Of a stretch of DNA of 64,000 nucleotides, positions 1-11,600 are shown one piece after another. The first letter of the stretch is position 1. Each line of letters starts with the position of its first letter. This DNA comes from Datura wrightii (lineage: Eukaryota; Streptophyta; Magnoliopsida; Solanales; Solanaceae): positions 136,219,501 through 136,283,500 of the forward strand of contig JASDFA010000018.1 of NCBI GenBank assembly GCA_035772735.1, given 5' to 3'. The position numbers were made by a program, and so were the translations under genes. Under the pieces are notes generated by a model. It ran no database searches and was not told where the DNA came from. It saw only the letters and a program-made list of their open reading frames with translations.

Positions 1-810
1 TTCTACTATCTCCCTCTTCATACCTGGCCACCAGTAGATTTCTTTGATATCGTGGTACATTTTTGTTGCGCCTAGATGGAGAGAATAGCGGACGTAATGT
101 ACCTTGGCCATAATCTGCTGGCGAAGCCCTGCAACATTTGGAACACAAAGGTGACCCTTACATCGAAACACTTCATCCTCAGTTACCTGAAAATCCAGCG
201 CTTTTCCTTGCTGAATTCTGTCTTTAAGCTGAACCAGGTCAGGTTCTTCATACTGCCATTCCTTTACCACCACAATTAATGACGATACTACGATGTTCTG
301 AATTGCCACTCTGTTGTCCTCTATTTCTGCTACACGAATAGCTAAACTAGCTTACTGGTGCAATTCCTGGGCTAATTTCCGCTGCTCAGGCTGTAAGTGT
401 GCTAGACATCCCATAGACTTACGGCTTAGCGCATCTGCTACTACGTTGGCTCTTCCTGGGTGATACATAATAATTACATCATAATCTTTCAACAACTCCA
501 ACGAGCGACGCTACCACAAATTCAACTCTCTCTGGGTGAAGATATACTTTAGGCTTTTATGATTAGTGAAAATATCCACATGGACGCCATACAAGTAATG
601 CCTCCATATCTTTAGGGCGTGGATCACTGCGGCTAGTTCCAAGTCATGGAAGGGATAATTCTTTTCGTGTTTCCTCAGTTGTCTAGAAGCATAAGCAATT
701 AGTTAACATGCTGCATTAACACATATCCTAACCCAATACCCAAAGCATCACAATAAACTACATAACCCTCTGTACCTTCTAGCAATGCTAACACTGGGGC
801 GGAGGTCAAT
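1..810 (-). pseudogene. M1 pol fragment: integrase zinc-binding N-terminus and RNase H
   Basis: The reverse complement of about 1-70 encodes the integrase N-terminal region, ending in the familiar MYHDIKEIYWWPGMK pattern. Positions about 300-810 match the RNase H region of M2 (30000-30480), including the conserved stretch around a catalytic YCDA-type motif, but several stops break it. The fragment ends abruptly at 810, where element A inserted, and resumes at 10290. Integrase would join cDNA ends to host DNA and RNase H would remove the RNA template. Neither can be made here. Confidence 0.75.
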
Positions 811-2229
811 TGATCTTGGGCAAATTTATATGCCCAAGTGATACTCAAAAGTACCATTTTTGCCTTGTTTATCTATCAATGTGTATACATTCTCATGTAA
901 TTGGTAATAAAATGTGAATTTATACTAACCAACATGATTAGCATTGTTTTGCAGGTAAAATGTGATTTCGGGAAGCTTAAATGCATGTTGGATGAGATCG
1001 GAGTTGGACTTGGACGCGAGCAAGGGAAAAGGCATTGGACAGCATGAATTAAAGGGGCTCCGCGATGGAGTCATGTCACACTGCCATCACGGAGGCATTC
1101 TGCCTGGATGGGGAAAATTCTCCCAAATTCCAGAGTGGGTCCACGTTTGCTCCGTGGCATGGAGCCAGTGCTCCGCGATGCACGCCGTGCCACATTGAGC
1201 CTAAATTCCCGGACCCCCAGTTCTAGTGAGGGTCCGCGTTCGTAGCATGTCACGGAGGAAGTGCTCCGCGATGCACTCCGTGACACGTTGCTCGTTATTC
1301 CGGGAAAAATTCCCAGCAGTATAAATAGAACACTTAGGTTCATTTTTTAATATGCTGACTTGGTGGAGCAAGGACGTGGGTTACAGGCAGTTGAGGGATG
1401 AAAATTTTAGGGTTTTTTCTCTCTTTCTTTCTTCTTTAATTGAATTGCTTGTATGATTAACACTCATTTTAAGATGTTTAATCCACAAATGAGTGGCTAA
1501 TTCCTCTCCTTGCTGAGGTTATAAACCATTGTAATGAAATTTGATCATTGATTCTTTGGTTTTTCATCTTTTCTTCCATGTTGTTCTATTAATTCTTGTT
1601 CTTACTGCATTAATGTGTGGCCTACGTTAATGTACATCTAAAAAGTCCGGTTTCACTCGAGAGAGCAAGAAATGGGAAAGTTGTGAATTAATAGGATATG
1701 TTCATTACTTGGTTTGGGAAAATTGAGTCTTAATTCACTTTCAGGATAGAAATATACCTGAAAGTCGTATTAGTCAATTTAGGAACCGGAATTGTATGGC
1801 TAGGACATGAATTGCATTTGATCACAGAAATGTAGACGGATGGTTCATGATTCTTAAGTGAGGTTAAATACGAGAGTTTTAATGTCTTGGCAAATGTTCT
1901 TGGCTAGCAACTGGAGGAAAAGATTAACCAAATTATGATGATAATCAATTTGATTACATGTTCGTTTAACCTCAGCATGCTTTCATTCATAGTCAGATTC
2001 AAAGTAGATAATTGTTCTTAGTTTTAGTATAAAAATTTATAAAACAAACTATTAAACTTTTGGTTACACTGTTGTCTGCATTTTTAGAAGTAAAATATAG
2101 TACACTTGAGCAAATTGCACTTCATCCAAGTCTCTGAGTGATCGATACTTGGCTTGCTAAAGCCACTTACTACTTGTTCGACCACGTGCACTTGCGTGTC
2201 GTTTTATATACCGATAAAACACCCGAACA
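811..2229 (+). repeat. 5' LTR of element A
   Basis: 1419 bp. It starts with a hairpin (CTTGGGCA...TGCCCAAG) and contains a TATA box (TATAAATAG at 1320-1328). Upstream lie three degenerate GC-rich dyad units (about 1049-1103, 1153-1199 and 1222-1292) built on CTCCGTGNCACGGAG. The LTR ends CCGAACA five bases before the primer site. The matching 3' LTR is 9143-10289. Confidence 0.9.
1320..1328 (+). promoter_or_regulatory. LTR TATA box (element A, 5' LTR)
   Basis: TATAAATAG lies just downstream of TTCCGGGAA and the dyad repeats. The same block is at 9625-9633 (A 3'), 13474-13482 and 21841-21849 (B), and 43275-43283 and 51806-51814 (C). RNA start probably lies about 30 bases downstream (inference). 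Confidence 0.7.
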
Positions 2230-2235
2230 AGTTTT

Positions 2236-2253
2236 TGGCGCCGCTGCCGGGGA
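2236..2253 (+). other. Primer binding site, tRNA-Asp type (A)
   Basis: TGGCGCCGCTGCCGGGGA differs at one base from the form in C, which complements the 3' end of plant tRNA-Asp, the usual Athila primer. It begins six bases after the LTR end. Confidence 0.8.
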
Positions 2254-2384
2254 CTTGGCAATTGGTGAAATTGTTTTAAGTGTTAATTTACTGTATTTTT
2301 ATTTTCTTAGTGTTGACAACTTGGTCTTAGCCTGTATTTTGCAGACTTAATTGTTGTTGAACACTGGCAAGAGACAAGGAGCTG

Positions 2385-4715
2385 GTGGAATCGTATATAG
2401 AGCCAGAAAGGATATTTCACAGTACACGAAGAGAAGATCTACAAAGAAAGATGCAGTTGCTCAGACAGACGATCATGGAGCAACAACAGAATCCACCGGT
2501 AGTACGGGCAGTGTTAGTGCCCGAAGAAGTAGCAGCTCGGCCGGTTCGTGAGGTGGCAATCCCACATGCCAATACTGTTACATCAAGTATCCACAAACCT
2601 GAGTCGGGAGGGAGATTTGAACTTAAGCAGAATATGTTGCAGTTGTTGCACACAAGGGGGCAATTTACCGGTCTCCCTCATGAAGATCCACAGCAGCATC
2701 TCCAAAATTTTTTGGAGATAAGTGACACTTACATCCCCGCTGGAGTGTCATCAGACTATGTCCGGCTTACATTGTTCCCATTCTCATTATTGGGAGAAGC
2801 CAAGAGGTGGTTGAAAGCCGAGCCACCGAATTCTATTTCTACGTGGGATGATCTTGCACGGAAGTTTTTGATATGGTTTTTTCCCTCTGGTAAAACAGCA
2901 AGACTTAGAAGTCAGATTCAATGTTTCAAACAGAGAGAGGGAGAAAATTTATATCAGGCCTGGGAGAGATTTAAATCCATGTTGCGGGATTGTCCTCACC
3001 ATCATCAGTCCAATGATGTGCTGTGCACACATTTATTGAGGGTTTGGAACCCCACACCAAAATATTTCTAGACTTAGCAGCTGGAGGGCAAGCGCTGGAG
3101 AAGACTTATGAGGAGTTGTATACCTTGTTGAACTGGATTTCACAGGGCAATCCAGAATGAAATGCTGATTCATCAAGAGGTGGGACAAGGAAAGCAGCAG
3201 GAGTGCTTGCAAAATCAACTTAACACCCACTTCAGCAACATGACATTGAACCAGCCTCAAACCCCAGTTAATGCAGTACAGTAGATGTAGTGTGAAGTTT
3301 GTGGAAGCAGTGAGCACTCAGCTGAGTGTTGTGGAGCCAATCCTGACTCGGTAAACTTTGTGGGTAATGCACAAAGGAACCACTAGCAGTATGGTAGTAG
3401 CTACAACTCCAATTGGAGGAATAATCCTAATTTCTCATGGGGTAGCAACAACCATCAGGGCCAAAGTTCGGATCAGGGTGTGCAAAGGAACCAAGGAGGG
3501 CAACAGAATTATCAAGCTCAATTCAGAAACAACAATGCACCTCCTCCACCACCATCACCCAGCATTGAGGAGATGTTCAAGACCATGATAGCTACCGAAG
3601 CTCAATTGCAGGCTGACTATGTGAAATTGGCAGTCGAAGTGAAAAACAACCAGTTAGCTACCAAGGCACTTGAATATTAATTTGGGCAATTTGCTACTGC
3701 CCAAAATACAAGGCCTAGAGGAGGACTGCCAAACAACACGGATCCCAATCCCAAGCAGGTAAATGCAGTGACCACAAGGAGTGGTTTGCAGCTGAAAGAG
3801 GTGGAACCAGAAAGACCACCTCAACAGTCGGGAGCAGCAGAAGTTGAGATGGAGCACAGTTCTAAGACGGGGAAGACCAAAGAAGCTGAATCAGAAAGAC
3901 CTCCACCCCCGTTCCCTCAACGACTAAAGAAACACAAGGAGGAGGTGTGTTTCAAGAAATTCATGGAGGTGCTGAAACAGGTACTTGTTAACATACCTCT
4001 TGTTGATGTCTTGCAGGGAGTGCCGAAATATGCTAAGTACATAAAGGACATCGTGGCCAACAAAAGTCGGTTGACTGAGTATGCTATGGTGGCTCTAACA
4101 GAGGAGTGCACTTCCCGGATTCAAAATAGACTGCCCACAAAGCTAAAAGACCCTGGGAGTTTTACTATCCAGATTACTATTAGCTAGAGCATCCGAGCTC
4201 GTGGATTGTCTGACTTGGGAGCGAGCATAAATTTGATGCCGTCTTCGGTATTCAGAAAGTTAGGACTAGGGAGTCCTAGACCCACAATGGTAATCTTGAA
4301 ATTGGCGGATCGATCCTTAGCCAGGCCAGATGGCATTGTGGAGGACGTTCTGGTGCAAGTTGGCTCCCTAATTTTCCCGGTAGATTTTGCCGTGCTGGAC
4401 TTTGAACCAGATGCGGAAGTCCCATTTATTTTGGGACGTCCCTTCTTGGCAACCGGGAAAGCACTAATCGACATAGCTGCGGGGCAGCTAACAATGCGAG
4501 CACATGACAAGGTAGAGGTGTTCAATGTGTACAAGGCACCCAAGCTCCCGACGGTGCATGAAGAACTCTCGGTGATCAATGTGATTGATCAAGGTGATGA
4601 TAAGCAGATGGAGGATTCCCGAGAGTTAATGGGAAAACCACCGGAAAGGTGTAAGCACAACTGGGGGGAGGACGGTGATCAAGCTAAATCGTCCATCACC
4701 CTAGCGGACAATTGA
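2385..4715 (+). pseudogene. Element A gag-protease, broken
   Basis: The frame aligns along its length with the gag-PR frames of B and C: an N-terminal charged segment, an Athila-type capsid domain (LTLFPFSLLGEAKRWL), a CCHC knuckle region, a proline-rich linker, then a retropepsin with DLGASINLMP and ILGRPFLATG. Lesions include a frameshift near 3025, a deletion of some tens of bases near 3210, and stops at about 3678 (CAG to TAA) and 4185 (CAG to TAG). The residue before the catalytic Asp is Ser instead of Cys. It is 42 nt shorter than B and C overall. Gag would form the particle and the protease would cleave it. No pol domain follows. Confidence 0.85.
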
Positions 4716-4755
4716 GCTTAAACGACGTCGAGCCGAGATAGTAAACCAGGCGCTG

Positions 4756-4773
4756 CACGGGAGGCAACCCGTG
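4756..4773 (+). other. Conserved hairpin after gag-PR (A)
   Basis: CACGGG, loop AGGCAA, CCCGTG: a perfect 6-bp stem. It starts 41 bases after the gag-PR stop, the same spacing as in B and C, and is preceded by the conserved block AAACCAGGCGCTG. A related form with a covarying base pair is in E at 58938. Confidence 0.75.
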
Positions 4774-5010
4774 AAATTTTTTTCTTGTAAAGTGTAAAGA
4801 GATTTTTCTTTTTCTTTTTCTTGATTTCCTACAAAAATTTTCGTTTTAGTTTTTGTTTTATTTTTATTTAGAGTGAAACCTATAATTCTAACCGATTTCG
4901 TATAGTGAGATGAATTTCAAGTCAAACAAAGAAAACTATGCCCGGAATCGTGAAGGAAAAGTTGAAGTATGAAAAATTAATAAAAAGTGGAAAACAGTGA
5001 GCTGGGGCGA

Positions 5011-5260
5011 TAGCTCCGTGTCACGGAGGTGGACCTCCGCGTTACCCTCCATGACACGTTGAAGTATAACCCAGAAATTCTACAAATTTCCAGAATGGTC
5101 TCGCGATGGCTCCATGTCACGGAGGCAGTGCACCGCGATGCACTCCGTGACACGTTGCCTTGTATATCGCGACGGGTCACACCGGGTCGCCGGGTGACCC
5201 GCGCTATTTTCTTACTTTTTAACCCCGAAACCCTTCCCTTTTCCCTCATTTTTTAATCCC
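5011..5260 (+). promoter_or_regulatory. Candidate internal promoter module upstream of ORF2 (A)
   Basis: Two dyad units (CTCCGTGTCACGGAG at 5014-5028 and a one-base variant at 5110-5124) resemble the LTR units upstream of the TATA box, including flanking similarity. A GC-rich block of GGGTCA/GGGTGACCC repeats follows, then a pyrimidine-rich leader to the splice donor at 5356. No clear TATA box is visible. The promoter role is an inference from similarity to the U3 region. Confidence 0.5.
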
Positions 5261-5355
5261 TCCACGACCAAACCCCCCAAAACCCATCCCCTATCAATGT
5301 GACATGGAGTAAGGCAAGAAATTCACCGAGTTTTCTTCGATTCTTCAAAGTCAAG

Positions 5356-6036
5356 GTATGTTTTTCGATTCCCTCTCAAATTCTTGTCGATTTTCTTCGA
5401 TTTTGAGCATGGGAGGTGAGCTAAGTTGCCCTACATAGTAATTAAGCATGAATTCGAGTTAATTGTTGTTGATGAATGTTCGGAATGTCGTTATGATTGC
5501 TTGAACTTGTCGATTGCGTAACTTAATCGAATTTGATTGATAATCTCAATTGTAGGGCTTGTTTGTTGAATTTGAAGTTGAAAATATATTGAAATTGTGA
5601 ATTTTATGCCGGGATATACATGTTGAATGAGATGAGTCGATGTACAAATTGTTAGGATGTTAATAGAATGACGGATTCTCGGGTTGGGGAAATGTTGAAA
5701 TTTGTAAGAATTTGGTTGGTTGTATAGGTTCATGTAGATAAATTTTTGTTGTTGTTTTTGTTTCTTTGTTTTTCTTTGCTAAGTGTGATGGTTAAGATGT
5801 TAGCGATGGTAGTGATTGTGATTAGCTGTACGAAGTCTGAGTAGTACGCAGAAGTTATACCGTCGAATTTTTCGAACGCACTAAGCATGATTTTATTGTG
5901 TGTAAATAAAGATAAGCTTGCCGTGGTGTTGTAACTGTAGCTAAGGACTAAGTGTGAGGTAACCTAGCGTAACCCGACCTTAGCCGAAGTTAATATCTGT
6001 AAGCTTAACATGGATCTTGTTAACTTGGGTTGACAG
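5356..6036 (+). other. Candidate intron in the ORF2 leader (A)
   Basis: Donor AAG/GTATGT and acceptor TTGACAG/GT flank 681 bp of T-rich DNA. The acceptor is five bases upstream of the ORF2 ATG. B (17581-18284) and C (47450-48155) keep both sites, although the interior drifts in length. A polypurine-tract-like AGTGTGAGGT lies inside at 5951-5960. Confidence 0.6.
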
Positions 6037-6041
6037 GTAAA

Positions 6042-7261
6042 ATGGCAAGCCGGCAAGATAAAGGAAAAGGCGCATCAACTTCAGGCGCCGGAAGGAAATG
6101 AATCAGACTGGGCACAGCAGTCCCAGCTGCACCAGCAGTTCCACGCGGCCAACACCACCAATACGGAACGAGATGGGTGACCGATGAGGGGAAAAAGTGG
6201 TACGCGAAGCATAAAGAGAATAAATATTTCCCCGAGGAGCACAAAACACGGGAACCATTGGCACAGGAGTTCCCTAGAATGGTCCATCGGATCGAGGCAG
6301 CTAGGCTCAAGTTCATCTTTGAGGAGCCCAAGGAATGCAATCTGCATTTGGTTCGAGAGTTCTATGCCAAATGGAACCCGACGATTAGAAGCCACACCAT
6401 CAAGATCAGAGGGCAAATAGTCACTATGGAGCCCCACCACCTCAATGCCATCATAGGAGCACGGGACACAGACGCCCACGTACTCCGACAGCTGAACATT
6501 ACCCCACCGTATGCGGACATCAGACGCACACTGTGTGGGGCCCGATCGATAGCTAGATGGAGCAGACATAAAGAGAGGGGCTACCACCAGATGTTGCCCT
6601 ATTCACAGATGAGCAGGGAAGCCCGAATCTGGCTGAAGATAGTTTGCTCATGCCTAATCCCGGGGGTACATATGACTGATGTAACCCGGGATCGTGTTTG
6701 CCTGGTGTACGCCCTGATGAAAGGGCTGGAGATCAATGTCGGGGTGGTTATTATATCCGCCATGAAGAGATCCCGGTTGCACCAGGGGTACAGGTATGGC
6801 TTTGGTGGACTACTGACCACCTTCCTCAGGGGCCTTGATGTTGAGGACGAGGCCCTTGACTATATCCCGCAGTTGGAGCGGCGAGCCTTAGACGTTACTA
6901 AAACTAAGGCTCCCGACACCACCCACAGGCCAGTGCTTACACTTGGCGAGTGACATGCTCGTGATGACCAGTATATGGCTCGGATGTATGGGATGCAGAT
7001 GCTACAGCTGAGGATAGGTGGGAGGCCGGCGACAAGGAGGAGCTATAGCAGCTCGAGCTAGACTACCCTTTTGGCAAAAATGCCAGGGCTCTATGCCGAG
7101 TGGGGCTAGCATTTGTAGAGCCCACAGACGATGATGTCCCCACAGACGAGGAGACACGTCGGGAGGACTCCGATGTGGAGTCCGATGATGACGACGGAGG
7201 CGACTCGGATATGGGAGATGAAGCAGCAGCACCCAACGAAGAAGTGGAATACTTTGAATGA
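6042..7261 (+). pseudogene. Element A ORF2 (putative plant transposon protein family), broken
   Basis: Colinear with the 406-codon ORF2 of B and C. It opens at the same ATG (A at -3, G at +4) but has TGA at codon 20 (6099-6101, where B and C have sense codons) and TGA at 6951-6953 (CGA to TGA). A frameshift near 7030 shifts the acidic tail. The core from the YGTRWVT motif to TLGE is intact over 6177-6953. The domain resembles, from memory, the plant-restricted family labelled putative plant transposon protein (Pfam PF20167). Its function is unknown. It occupies the place of the env-like frame in Athila elements. Confidence 0.75.
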
Positions 7262-7305
7262 TCAGGGAGTTCCACCACCTGAATTTGTGCTATTTGAATT
7301 TTTGT

Positions 7306-7340
7306 GAACACTGGGGACAGTGTTCGAGCTAAGTGTGGGG
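7306..7340 (+). other. Hairpin plus polypurine-tract copy downstream of ORF2 (A)
   Basis: GAACACTG, loop GGGA, CAGTGTTC (7306-7325) is a perfect 8-bp stem. AAGTGTGGGG follows at 7331-7340, the same word as the polypurine tract before the 3' LTR (9129-9138). Sequence and spacing are preserved in B and C. Confidence 0.7.
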
Positions 7341-9128
7341 TGGGAGTAGTTAGGTACTGGGCTGGGCTATTTTGTTTGTATGCTCTCTTCTGTTATCGTG
7401 TATGTTGTTTGTCCCTGTGAGTGTGAAGTGTTAAGTTGTTTCGTATTTGTAAATATTTGTTAAATTGATGTGTGTCGCTGAATGTTGCTAGCTGATTCTG
7501 ATTCTGTACATATTTTTGTTATCGCAATGATCGATATTTTTAAAAATTTTTAAAATAGTTTGTAAATTTTAAAATATTTTGTAAATAATTTTTCTATCGA
7601 GATGATCGATATTTTCGACATATTTTTAATTTTGGGTTTCTCGGCGTTTGTTTTCGGTTCTTTTACCGAGAATGGTCCCATTGAACCGAAGTCATAGTTA
7701 GTGACCGTTCCCTATGATGGATGGATGACGACCGTCTTAAGGGAAATGTAGTCGTTAGGAGTAGACTATTTTCAATTATTTTTCAATTTTTCAGTTTTTC
7801 TTTGGTGGATTGCATCCCGGAACCTGTAGTTACTCTATGGTTGCGCAATTTTGGTTGCGTGTTGTACATGATATCAAAATGCAAAGGTGATTTATATGAA
7901 AGCATGCAAATTTGTAAATATGTTGAGATTCCTAGGCTGTAGAGTTCGATTCAGTGTGATTGAGGCTTAATGTTTGAATTCATGTAATTAGCTGATTGAA
8001 GAGTCTGTGAATACATCTTGAATCGAGCATGTGCAAAAAGTGTGAAGTGAGGTGTTGATATTCCATGCTATTGTGAAGTATCTAGAACTTGCCTGGTGTG
8101 TGTACAAAATGAAATGAAGGAGGTGTATTGTAGGAAAGGATGTAGGCATTTCTTTGTTTTAACCGAGAGTTTCTATTTTTCCTTGTCATACCCCCCTGTG
8201 ATTGTATACCCTAGTCAGCCCGTTGAGCCTTTAGCCAATCATTCTTTTCTTTTGTCAAAAAGTGTAAACCGAGCTTCATTCCATCTTTTCATTAGCCGTA
8301 AAGTCTATACAAAACTCTTAAGTGCTTAAGAAGAGAAATCATTTTCCCAAAGTGTCAAAGAGTGAGAATGGTGAAAAGAAAAAGAAAAGCAAAGTGATAG
8401 AAGAAAAGAAAAGGTTGAAGGTGTACTTGCTATAAATAGGCGATAATGAAGGTGCGTGAACAATCTTTGTTGTTGTGTCAAGTGTGCTTAATGCAATGGG
8501 CCATACTAAAGAAAATCATCAAGAGTGGGATGATGAAAAAAAGAAAAAAAGGGAAACAATGTCCATGAGTTGATGGGATGTGTTGAAAAGGCGCTTATGG
8601 ATGCTAGTGGCTATTATTGGCTAATCTAATATTTACTAGTTCCGTAGCTTCCATTACAACCCATTAAAGTCCTACGTGATCTTACATCGCACTTCTTTAT
8701 ATTAGTGGAGTAATACACTAAGGGCAAGCTTATGGGTCATGACATGATGCATGTGAATTCTTTTGGGAGAGAGAGTGAAATTGTGTGTACATGCCCCTGT
8801 TTGAATGTTTGTGAGTCATATGAGCAAAAAGGGGAAGATTCTCTAGAGTTGTGAGGGCACATGCTTGATGAAAGATTAATTTTTGTGTCGGATATCTTAA
8901 TCAGCTGATTTGCATGAGTTTGCCAATATCGAGAGTCGATTCTTAAAGTCTAGGAGGTCTTAATGTATTGAAGGTCATTGCATTGATAAGACCATGCATG
9001 TCTTCTTGATGATTTGCTGTATTGAATACTCGGTATGACCGTTGCTTAAATTGTCGAACCGAAGTAGCGAGTTTGGGATGTAAATTGCATGAATTGTATG
9101 TTTTTTGTTCGAGGACGAACAAGGATTT
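7341..9128 (+). other. Long 3' noncoding region (A)
   Basis: About 1.8 kb with no coding frame of note. It holds a strongly conserved block at about 7650-7760 (GATGGATGGATGACGACC core), a block with TACCCTAGTCAGCCCGTTGA near 8205, an A/G-rich tract at about 8330-8430, and CAAGCTTATGGGTCATGAC near 8725. The same blocks occur in the same order in B and C, and some in E. Confidence 0.65.
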
Positions 9129-9142
9129 AAGTGTGGGGTAAG
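9129..9142 (+). other. Polypurine tract (A)
   Basis: AAGTGTGGGGTAAG directly abuts the 3' LTR start TGATCTTG. It is expected to prime plus-strand DNA synthesis. Confidence 0.75.
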
Positions 9143-10289
9143 TGATCTTGGGCAAATTTATATGCCCAAGTGATACTCAAAAGTACCATTTTCGCCTTGT
9201 TTATCTATCAATGTGTATACATTCTCATGTAATTGGTAATAAAATGTGAATTTATACTAACCAACATGATTAGCATTGTTTTGCAGGTAAAATGTGATTT
9301 CGGGAAGCTTAAATGCATGTTGGATGAGATCGGAGTTGGACTTGGATGCGAGCAAGGGAAAAGGCATTGGACAACATGAACTAAAGGGGCTCCGCGAAGG
9401 CATTCTGCCTGGATAGGGAAAATTTGCCCAAATTCCAGAGAGGGTCCGCGTTTGCTCCGTGGCACGGAGCCACTGCTCCACGATGCACGCCGTGCCACGT
9501 TGAGCCTAAATTCCCGGACCCCTAGTTCCAGTGAGGGTCCGCGTTCGTAGCGTGTCCCGGAGGCAGTGCTCCGCGATGCACTCCGTGACACGTTGCTCGT
9601 TATTCCGGGAAAAATTCCCAGCAGTATAAATAGAACACTTAGGTTCATTTTTTAATATGCTGACTTGGTGGAGCAAGGACGTGGGTTACAGGCAGTTGAG
9701 GGACGAAAATTTCAGGGTTTTTTCTCTCTTTCTTTCTTCTTTAATTGAATTGCTTGTATGATTAACACTCATTTTAAGATGTTTAATCCACAAATGAGTG
9801 GCTAATTCCTCTCCTTGCTGAGGTTATGAACCATTGTAATGAAATTTGATCATTGATTCTTTGGTTTTTCATCTTTTCTTCCATGTAGTTCTATTAATTC
9901 TTGTTCTTACTGCATTAATATGTGGCCTACGTTAATGTACATCTAAAAAGTCCGGTTTCACTCGAGAGAGCAAGAAATTGGAAAGTTGTGAATTAATAGG
10001 ATATGATCTTTACTTGATTTGGGAAAATTCGGAATTGATTTACTTTCAGGATAGATATATACCTGAAAGTCGTATTAGTCAATTTAGGAACCGGATTTGT
10101 ATGGCTAGAACATGAACTGCATTTAATCACAGAAATGTAGGTGGATGGTTCATGATTCTTAAGTGAGGTTAAATACGAGAGTTTTAATCTCTTGGAAATA
10201 GTTCTTGGCTAGCAACTGGAGGAAAAGATTAACCAAATTATGATGATAATTAATTTCATTACATCATATACCCATAAAATACCCGAACA
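9143..10289 (+). repeat. 3' LTR of element A, internally deleted
   Basis: 1147 bp against 1419 bp for the 5' LTR. Two gaps explain the difference: a loss of about 27 bp in the first dyad unit near 9395 and a loss of roughly 250 bp near 10266, which removes most of the end of the LTR but keeps the terminal CCGAACA. TATA box at 9625-9633. Confidence 0.85.
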
Positions 10290-11600
10290 TCAACCTGTCT
10301 TTTAATTCCTGGAAACTCTACTCACATGCCTCCGTCCACTGAAACATTATTGCTTTTTGCGTCAGCTTAGTAAGAGGTGTCATTATGGTGAAGAATCCCT
10401 CAACAAATCTTCTGTAGTACCCTACTAATCCCAGAAAACTGCATACATCGGTCAGAGTGGTAGGTCTGGGCCATGTTTTTACTGCTTCTATTTACTGTGT
10501 GTCTACTTGTATACCAACATCTGACACGATATGCCCCAAAAAGGCTACTGAGTTCAGCCAAAATTCACATTTAGAGAACTTGACATACAACTGACGGTCC
10601 CTGAGAATCTGGAGCACTGTCCGCAAATGATCCTGGTGGTCTGCCTCTGAGCGAGAATACACCAGAATATCATCAATAAACACTATCACGAACAGGTCCA
10701 GGTATGGTCTTAAGATGCTGTTCATCAGGTCCATGAATACTGCAGGAGCATTCGTCAGCCCAAAGGACATGACTAGGAATTCAAAATAGTTGTATCTAGC
10801 CCTGAAGGAAGACTTCGGAATGTCCCTTTCACGAACTCGAACCTGATGTTATCCGAGCCATAAGTCAATATTGGAGAAATATCTGGCCCCTATAACTGAT
10901 CAAACAAATCATCTATTCTGGGAAGCGGATATTATTCTTGAATGTAACCTTGTTCAACTACCGGTAGTCTATACACATGCGGAGGAAGCCGTCCTTCTTT
11001 ATCACAAATAGAACCGAGGCACCCGAAGGTGAAGTACTCGGCCTAATAAAGCCCTTATCTAACAGAACCTTCAGCTGCTCCTTTAGTTCTCTGAGTTTAG
11101 CTGGAGCCATACGATACAGAGGGATGGATATGGGCTGAGTTCCTAGTAGCAAATAAATTGCAAAATCTATTTCTCTTTCTAGGGGTACCAGGTTTCTCAT
11201 CTGGGAATACGTCGGGGAATTCATTAACCACTGGAATAGATTGGAGAGTCGGAGGCTCTACCAGCACATCCTGGACTCTGACTATGTGGCAAATGCATCC
11301 CATATCTATCAACTTCCTTGCCTGAAGGTAGGAAATAAACCTACCTTTTGGTGTAGCTGTACTGCCCTTCCACTCTATACTGCCTCCCCTTGAAAGTGGA
11401 ATCGGACCGTCTTGGTCAAGCATTCTACATTGGCATAGGACGACACTAACCAATCCATCACCCCTAATGGCATCGAAATCAATCATCTCTAATTCTACCA
11501 GATCTACTGTGGTTTGACGATTAGCAACCTCTATTGTACACCCTTGATAAACCCTTCTGGCTCAGCCCTTGCCTGCTGGGATTGAGGGCCTACGCCCTGC
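10290..11600 (-). pseudogene. M1 reverse transcriptase and protease region
   Basis: Reading leftward from 11600: retropepsin C-terminal part, the linker with NEFPDVFPDE, RT N-terminal motif (KKDGFLRMCIDYR, 10958-11224), then the RT palm (10492-10770) with MSFGLTNAPAVF, the catalytic FIDDILVYS and the FLGHIVS motif. These are diagnostic of Ty3/gypsy RT. Frames change between segments, so no full protein is possible. The left end joins the RNase H fragment at 810 across element A. Confidence 0.85.

Larger units (their letters stand above)
811..10289 (+). mobile_element. Element A: pol-less Athila-type LTR retrotransposon with gag-PR and ORF2
   Basis: Both LTRs begin TGATCTTGGG and end CCGAACA. 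The flanks are TCAAT on the left and TCAAC on the right, a 5-bp target duplication with one later change; M2 confirms that the flanks are contiguous when A is removed. The interior has a tRNA-Asp primer site, a broken gag-protease frame, a broken ORF2 and a long 3' noncoding region. There is no RT, RNase H or integrase. It is the most damaged of the three sister elements, with LTR divergence around 4% by eye outside gaps. Confidence 0.9.

Noticed and set aside
76..279. Small plus-strand frame at the left edge
   Set aside because: It is antisense to the M1 integrase zinc region, which reads better on the minus strand and matches M2.
2138..2350. Plus-strand frame across the A LTR end and primer site
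   Set aside because: It spans the primer binding site and is not preserved in B or C.
9208..9648. Minus-strand frames of 90-146 codons in the LTRs (also 1071-1343, 13276-13599, 21458-21856, 51599-51817)
   Set aside because: They recur only because LTRs are repeated, and they read through the GC-rich dyad units. No start context, no conserved protein pattern, and they change frame between copies.
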